Shown here in pieces: positions 49,701-58,700 of a stretch of DNA of 64,000 nt. The first letter of the stretch is position 1; the number at the start of each line of letters is the position of its first letter. Position numbers and translations under genes: made by a program. The notes below the pieces were generated by a model that had not been told where the DNA came from, ran no database searches, and was given only the letters and a program-made list of their open reading frames with translations. Source of the stretch: Siphonodentalium dalli (taxonomy: Eukaryota; Mollusca; Scaphopoda; Gadilida; Siphonodentaliidae); NCBI GenBank assembly GCA_032622095.1, contig CP136066.1:46348911-46412910 (forward strand), written 5' to 3'.

Positions 49701-52700
49701 GCTAATGAATCTGGTATTTCTGTAATTGAAGAAAAAATACATGTACATGTATGCTGCATATATATGTACATGTATGCTGCATATATATGTACATGTATGT
49801 GGTATGGATGCATGTATTTTCATAATTTGCAAACATATTCAAAAACCAAGTGTAAAGTTCATTCTTCCAACAATATTAGCATTTTCGGCGATTCAGATGT
49901 CAGAAGACCATAATTCAATCGTAAATGGGGGGAATCGGGCCTGACAAAATCATGGATAGTTTGTTACGATGTCATCGCAGATGAGTATATTTAATATCGG
50001 TGGTTAACCACGTGATTAACTATCCTATGATATTTCCATTGACTTTGTACGATTTTTAAGTACACGCAAATTTCACCAAGTGGAGGTAACCAAGGATACG
50101 TCACAATTTTGCAATTCTGCATTGATATAACTCGTGATCATGTCGTGAGCATGCGCAGTCCAACTATCGGTTATTACCCAAGATGGGAATCTGTCCACTT
50201 ACAATTGAATCGTAGTCATATGGATCATGAATGTTCACTCAGTGAACGTACAGATGGAAGATACAATCTTACGTGGAGGAACCGAGATTGACGAGATCGT
50301 GGATAGTTTGTTCACACGATTACGATGTCGTACATGATGAAATCACAGTTTTTTTGTATGTGATTGACTATCATGCGATCCTTCAGGCCACAATTTTTAC
50401 ATACACATGACTGATTAGTGATTACGTCGCAAATGGGGATAACCAAGGATACGCCACAATTTCGCTTTTAAATAAAACAGTGCATGGTATTATTTTTTAC
50501 CTACGATTTTGAGGTGAGCATGCACAGTTGAGCGGTTGCTTCCTACGATGGAAATATTTCCACTTACGATTGTATCGTGGTAATCTGAACGTTCACTTAG
50601 TGTTAAATTGGCCATGGCATGACAATATTAAAGAGATTGTGGGAATTCTATCAGGTTGACATTTGTTAGAATATAAATGGTATGAAGTATAACTGATCAT
50701 AACTGACAATTTCCTTATAAGCTACATGTATATTTTCAATAAATGGAACCTTTTTATTTTCCAACTATTGTCATATTAATGTCGACCGATAATTCACTGC
50801 ATTTATGGCAGAATTTGATTTTGCAGACGAAAATAGCCATTCCCGGATAGTTTTTCTGTTTATGTAGCATAAAATTTAGGCCAATTTATAATTCATTAAA
50901 AATCGTTTTTGCAGTTGGGAACACAGTTGGGAATATTGTGTAGGGCTACCTTTATATATGAATCATAAATGCCATATAATCATAGTCCGTCAGAAGTTAC
51001 TATTTTGACCAAAAAAATGTTCATTTATCAATGACGGATTCCATTTTCTGAAATATTTCACGGAAACAAAATTAGGCCGATTTACTATCAAATTTCATTT
51101 GAATAAAATGGATAAGTCGTGCGCTTTTAATTGTAGTTCTAGTAACAGTCTGTTCATAATGAGAAATCACTTCAATTTATTACTAATTAGTTTCACTTAC
51201 CTAAAATCCGATCAATTTGTATCCTATGAAAACGTAAGATGGACGTCGTTATTGATCCATGCACGAGGCCCCGATCTGCGCCGGTAGGTAAAAAATAGGA
51301 ATCATTGTGCCGCTGTTGTAAAGTGGAACGAAATTACACGCATCAAGAACTATTACCTCAAATTTGTTAAGGCCACCACCAACAGGAGCGTGAAGACAGG
51401 GTGATTCAAGTTGGGGTGTATATATCCCAAACAGTTCATGACTGCCACATTAGTTGTAAACTTCACACCATATAAGAGCACCCCACCCCCTGGAATACGG
51501 AATAATAGGCCTACCACTTAACACAGAGGGTGGAATACGAAATACCAGTTAACAGCCATATGGATAAATTCTCTATTGCCGTACGAACGCCGGTCATCAT
51601 GTCTAAAATTATATAAATTGATGATCGACGATCTGTATGTCAAACCGTGCATTTATTGTGACAAACATCGCATTTATATTATTCTTATGATCATTTTTTT
51701 GGAAGGTTGGTATACGAATAGCGGTATTTTTGGAATACCGAATACCTCCGAACAGAGGGGCCGGAATATGGCGTACCTCATAACAGGGCATGGAATACGG
51801 CGTACGAAATGGGGGGGCTCTTATACCGGGTATGACATATATTACATAAAAAACACACTCAACGCGCTGTTGAAGGGGGATGTCTGTGTAACCTTTGTTT
51901 ATTAATTTAACCCTTTCATAACGGGAGTTAGGCTGGTGCAGCATTAAGGACGCTGTTTGTATTAAACATTTATCATGGTCAGTGTATGCATTTTAATATA
52001 CAAGGCAATGTAGAAAACATCATTTGATGGATATTTTACTTAAAATAGTCAGTGGAAACTACATAAAAGCAATATTGTATGCATCCCTGTATAGCCAAAT
52101 CGAATTGAACTGTGGATATTGTATTGTTTTTTCATCTGAGACATGTATTCTGTTCAGATATAGCCTTATATATGTTATAAACATGCCAATAATGGCATAA
52201 TTTAGGCTTTTTCCCCATAATTTAGAGGGTCAAAGCTGAATAAATTCCCTTATTTCAAATTTGTAAGATGCCAAGCCAGCTGAAATGGTGTATCAAACCT
52301 CAAATGGCAGCATTTCTTATCAGATGGACATCTCTACCAATAAATTAAACATTTTTCATGGTCATTGCATGCATTTTAATATACAGGACAAGGCAGAAAA
52401 CATCATTTGATGGAAATTTTACTTAAAATAGTCTGTGGAAACAACATAAAAGCCATGTTGTATGCATCCCTGTATAGCCAAAACAAATTAAACTATGGAT
52501 ATTTTATTGTTGATTTCATCAGAGACATGTATTCTGTTGAGATATAGCCTTATATATGTTATAAACATGCAAATAGTGGCTTCATTTGGGCTTGCTTCCA
52601 TAATTTAGAGAGTCAAACCTGAAGAGATTCCCTTATTTAAAATTTGTAAGATGCCAAGCCAGCTGAAATGGTGTATCAAACCTTAAATGGCAGTATTTCT

Positions 52701-55700
52701 TATTAGATGGACATCTCTCCCAATAAATTAAACATTTCTCATGGTCACTGCGTGCATTATGCTATATAGGGCAAGGTAGAAAACATTATTGGATGGATAT
52801 CTTACTTAAAATAGTCTGTGGAAACTACTTAAAAGCAATATTGTATGCATCCCTCCATAGCCAAATGCAATTAAACTATGGACATTTTATGGTGTATTTT
52901 ATCAGCGACATGTATTCTGTTGAGATATAGCCTTATACATGTCATTAACATGCAAATAGTGGCTTCATTTTGGGCTTTCTTCAATTATTTAGAGAGTCAA
53001 AGCTGAATAAATTCCCTTAGGTTTCAAATTTAAAAGATGCCAAGCCAGCTGAAATGGTGTATCAAACCTAAAATGTCATTATTTCTTATCAGATGGACAT
53101 CTCTACCAATAAATTAAGCATTTCTCATGGCCATTGCATGCATTTTAATATATAGGACAAGGCAGAATACATCACTTGATGGATATTTTACTTAAAATAC
53201 TTTGTGGAAACTACATAAAAGCCACATTGTATGCTTTCCTATATAGCCAAATGAAATTCAACTATGGATAAATTGGATATTTTATTGTTTGTATCATCAG
53301 ATACATGCATTCTGCTAAGATATAGTCTTTTGTGTGTTATAAACATACAATAGGTGCATGGCCTCATTGGGCTTGCTTTCATAATAAGAGAGTCAACTCT
53401 GAAGAAATACCATCGGTTTGAAATTGGTAGCATCTTCCATCCTTAATAAGAGGGGTATATACCAGCTTGAAGTACCGGTTTAATTAATTGGTTCAATGCG
53501 AGGGGCCACCAGAGAGGTTTGTCTAGTTCGGGATGGTGTGGCAAACCACCAACTGGAGATTTCAAGGGAGGCCTCCTCAATGGCGACCCACTATATTGTG
53601 CAAACAAAATTTTATTAAAATTGTATAAAGGTCAGCATGCCCTAAGAGCATTGAGAAATAGATAAAAACACTTACTGACAGATTGCCAATAACAAAATTA
53701 CAGCTGTTGAAACTATTGTTATGTAAACAAAACTGTTACAGTGATTTGTCAACACATATATAATACTAGCTGTATTATTAGTTCAAATATTTAACTATGA
53801 ATAACATTTTCAGAATATTTAATCAACAGGTTGGACCTTTTCCAATGTTATGTAAACAAAACTGTTACAGTGAGTGACTTGTCAACAATTATATAATCCT
53901 ATAGCTGTAGTATTACATTTAGTTCAAATATTTAAGTATGAATATGAATTTCAGAATATTTAATCAACAGGTTGGACCTTTTTCAATGTTTACCATAAAA
54001 TTTTGATCACAATTTTGCTATCGTTGGACTTTTACAGTTATTTCATTACAGCAGTAATTTGTACATAACAATTAATTCTTGGTTTAGAAATATTTTCTTT
54101 AAGTATTTCTTAACTTAGAAAAAAAATCTTTGAAATAAGAAATATATATTTAATTTTTGAAGCCATTTTCTTAGTAAGGAAATTGTTTCTTGTTTCAAGA
54201 CTAAAATCTATCTTTTTTGAGAAAACTATCTTTTGTCTGGTGGGAGTTTCTTAAATTTTCTTGATGTAGCAGACTTGGGGGGTATATTTCCCAAAATAAG
54301 ATTTATTTTCCCGTTTCAGGAAATAGTTTTTCTTGTTTCAAGATATTTTATCTTATTAAGAAATTATTTTTGGCAGTGTAGTTCATGCAATGTTTTCTAT
54401 GGCGTGGTATGGTCGATTTCTTTTTAAATTTCGCGGATGTTAGTAGAATGCTATATTCCACAGGTTGGCATAGCGCCTGAGGACTAACTTATCAATCTCA
54501 CGCACACCATCAAGTCCATATTATGTCTTTAATCGCTTTAGCTTTTCAACGAATACACTAATAAGAACTAGATTCATTTACTGAAGATTTAGTTCTTCAA
54601 ATCAATTGACATGGCTACCAACGCTGAAACAAATCGCCACTGTGAAACATTAAATAATTTGGTTACCATGGATCAGTTACCGTAGTTCGTATGTTAGTCT
54701 TCTTTTCTCGTAACTCGTTCCTAACACCCTCGGCGATGGCTCTGACTGCGAACTTTGATGCGGTGTAGACGTGCATGTGTTCATTGTTTCGCACGCGGTG
54801 TCCTGATAAGCTGTATAGAAACAAGCAGGTATACATGTATATAATGCTATTTTAGCCCTTTCTTCTCCCATTCAGTTATAAAACATACATTATAATGGGT
54901 TAGCATTCATTTGGAAGAGTGTTCAGAAAAAAGTAAGCAGACGAATAGCAGGAATCGTATCCATTGGAGGGAATTGTTCATATAATACGTTCAAAAAACG
55001 ACATACAGACGAACATATAATACCAATACCATTGGAATCGACTCCATTAATGGAAATTGTTTAAATAACGTATGTATTGTTCAACAACCGGCCGTTTGTA
55101 ATCCTTTCTGTACTAAATTGTTTCTCCCAGTCAGTTAAGAATTGTACATATATGGAATGGTCCTATTGGTTTAGATGGGCTGTTCAGGCGATAAAAGCCG
55201 ACGACAGATACCTGAACATGCAGGAGTCCTATTTATTGAGGGACATGTTTCGATAGTGAGTTCAACAAACTTATTCTCTGAACATGTCCTACGGGGTAAC
55301 TATACTCATTAATGATCCTTTAGTATAGAGAGTGTTTTAAACTTAATATCTGAAGATGTCACAAGGGAATTACTTGTCAATGAGTATTTGGTAAATACCT
55401 TGTTAATTCAAATATACAGTAAGAAAATAAGTTCGTCGATTCCAATGTACCGTAGGATATATAGAAGATCTTTGATGAGTCTCAATTCCATACGAATTTT
55501 ATTAAACGAGTGCACACAATTCTATTCAGATCGAATTTAGGGGATGAGGTTAATACATTTCGTGTACAATTGCGACGAACTTGTGATCCCATTTATCACA
55601 TAATTATATTTTAACAATGGAAAAACGATCTCGAAACGGCTGGGGTTAAACAATATTAAAATGAATTTTCTTATCGCAACCAAAGAGGAATTAAATACAC

Positions 55701-58700
55701 CTTAAAAAAAATATAGTTCCATTTTAAATGCGTCTTTTCTTGTTGACAAAATTGTTCAATCACCCATTTTTATCTCACAGTCAACACTAAATAAAATAAC
55801 CCAACGCAACTCGAACATCATAATTATATTCTAATTAACACAATAATTTAAATTCCGTCAATGACATCTACGACATTGCGATAGATAGATATGCTTTATT
55901 CTCTCATCCAAATAAACACATGGAAATTACATGTAACGGATATTGAGAAACAGAGTTATATACAATAGTCATATAGTATGATTATAATACAAAAGATAAT
56001 ATATACGTCATGTAACCCCGGATCTATAGCAGGTTGGGTTTAATCACCCTCATTAGTTGTCAGAAACCGCTACCAGCGTATCAGCTGAGACGAGTAAGAA
56101 TGCACTGCGCAACGCTCTGGTGTCACCACACGCGCACGATAATACACTAATATTAAGCTACAGAACAGGATGGCGAATGGCAGCAAACGTAGATTCAATG
56201 TTGAACTATTTGAATGTTTAGTTAGAGCATGTCCCGTCTCCATTCAATTATGTGTGCGTGAAAGTGTAACTGGACATCCCACACTTTTATCCCACAATGA
56301 CATTTTGTTTGAGATAACACCAACTTATGATTATATTACGGGTGCAATTGCACCAATATTCAGAATTCCGGGAGCAAATATAAGTTCTCTCGCTGTGTTT
56401 TCCTCATGGGAAGAAATGCAGATTGAAAATAGGTTGAAATTGTTCTGCTATTTGAGTTTCCAATACTAACTAATATAATCTATGCCGATTTTAGACCATG
56501 ATGCGAATATTTTCCAAGCCGCAGTCATAAATGACTTAAATGGTCATCGCTTTAAAAATAGCCACATGGGTGTTGGGTTGGAAACGTAAAGATAAGGATT
56601 GTCTATTTCTTCCTAAGCACGTTTTATATAGTTTCCGGGGCACATTATAATATATATGAATTAAAGACCGATATCCGGAAACGCTTCTATCAATTAATAT
56701 TGATAATATACCAACATTTTCTTATATAATACGATTTATCAAGTTGGACATTTTTTGTTACAATTTTTAGGACTTTAGATATTAATTGGTAGAAGCGTTT
56801 ACATACCCAGGAAACTATATAAAACGTGTCATAGGAAGAAACAGACAATCTTTAACAGTCGAACAACTCCGACTAATGGCTGCGGACACATGTACCACAG
56901 TAGCGATGGCATGGTAGGTGTGACAATTTATTATGGTGTAGTTTGGTGACAATTGGATGTCATAATTAATGTGCCATAGCAAGCCATGTCGCCCTCTGAA
57001 AATTCGCACAATGAGTTTACCAAGCTCTACCAGCGACGGTCGATATCTCAAGGATGTATCTACCGCGAATGTCTTGTCGATGTTGATCTTTACTCAATCC
57101 GCAGTGTTATATATTTGTATGCTATAACCACACAAGTTCACTCACTTGATAACTTAATGAATAACCCATCTCAACAGCAATGATTGTTCTTACTAATGCA
57201 ATTAATATAAGTAGATAAACATGCATGCATTAAGATCATATAAAAAAACGAACCACAATAATCTCATATATATTTTGAAGACCTCTGTCTGTTTGTCTGT
57301 TTGTCTGTATGTATGTTTGTCTGTCATTTATACAAATCTACGATTCTCGACCGATCGGGACGAAACTTGGTACGTGTGTGTAGTTTGACCAGGCGGTCGA
57401 CGTTGTCGTATTGGCGAGCCCGTGCGGCGCCCGCTTCGCGCATGCGCAGACGAGATCTCGGAAACGGGTGGAGCTATCGACTTGAAATTTGATGTGTGAA
57501 TGTATCTTGCCCCGGATACGAAATTTAGTGAATATATCTTGCCCCGGATACGAATTTTATCGGGTCGTCGAGCCCGTGCGACGCCAGCTTCGCGCATGCG
57601 CAGACGAGATCTCGGAAACGGGTGGAGCTATCGACTTGAAATTTGGTGTGTGAATGTATCTTGCCCCGGATACGAATTTTATCGGGTCGCCGAGCCCGTG
57701 CGACGCCGGCTTCGCGCATGCGCAGACGAGATCTCGGAAACGGGTGGAGCTATCGACTTGAAATTTGGTATGTGAATGTATCTTGCCCCGAATACGAATT
57801 GTATCGGGTCGCCGAGCCCGTGCGACACCAGCTTCGCCAATGCGCAGACCAGATCTCGGAAACGGGTGGAGCTATCGACTTGAAATTTGGTGTTTGAATA
57901 GCCCGGACAACGACGGGCTCATCGGCTATCTCATATATATTTTGAAGACCTCTGTTTGTCTGTTTGTCTGTATGTTTGTTTGTCATTTATACAAATCTAC
58001 GATTCTCGACCGATCGGGACGAAACTTGGTACGTGAGTGTAGTTTGACCAGGCGGTCGACGTTGTCGTATTGGCGAGCCCGTGCGGTGCCCGCTTCGCGC
58101 ATGCGCAGACCAGATCTCGGAAACTGGTGGAGCTATCGACTTGAGAAATTTGCTACGTGAATGTATCTTGCCCCGGATACGAATTTTATCGGGCCGCCGA
58201 GCCCGTGCGACGCAAGCTTCGCGCATGCGCAGACCAGATCTCGGAAACGGGTGGAGCTATCGACTTGAAATTTGGTTTTAGAATAGCCCGGACAACGTTG
58301 GGCCCATCGGCTAGTAATATATATTTGAGTCAATGAGTAAATGCCACCAGGCCACGGTTAAACACAATTCTGGATGATCTATCGTGCAAGTATATATATC
58401 GTCGGGAATACAAGTTAGCAAAACGTAATGAGTAGAGATCAACATTGGTGAAAATCAATGGTTAATTGGTCCAATTGACTCATTGTGCGGAAAATCAGCG
58501 GGCGACATGGATAGCTATGGCACATAATTATGACGGACCGATTGTCACCAAACTCCACCATAATAAATTGTCACACCTACTATGCCATCGCTACTGTGGT
58601 ACGTGTGTCCGCAGCAAATGTGGAATAAATAAAGTTTCCGGGAATTGTGCTCTACAAAAGTGATGCAGTTAAAAGGCTAAATATCAATTTTAGTCAGCTT

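Larger units (their letters stand above)
41519..54378. mobile_element. TA-flanked MITE split by ~12 kb of foreign sequence
   Basis: The left end CACTGCCAAAAATATTTTCT at 41519 is the inverse of AAATTATTTTTGGCAGTG ending at 54378; TA flanks both sides. Sequence next to both ends (41519-42075 and 54060-54378) is the same TTTCTTA / AAGAAA-rich type, so these are the two halves of one element. The flanks joined together match 46501-46880, which lies inside the interval and has an intact, uninterrupted TA (46619-46620). A TA target suggests Tc1/mariner-type transposition. The 42075-54060 interior is a later insertion or rearrangement carrying its own MITEs and gene exons. Confidence 0.7.

Noticed and set aside
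51576-51944. Overlapping 109- and 111-residue frames on opposite strands
   Set aside because: Both follow a GGAATACG repeat; no motif, no splice or initiation context.
54677-54871. 64-residue minus-strand frame over SDR exon 4 of copy 2
   Set aside because: Wrong phase; the real exon uses another frame bounded by splice sites at 54810 and 54681.
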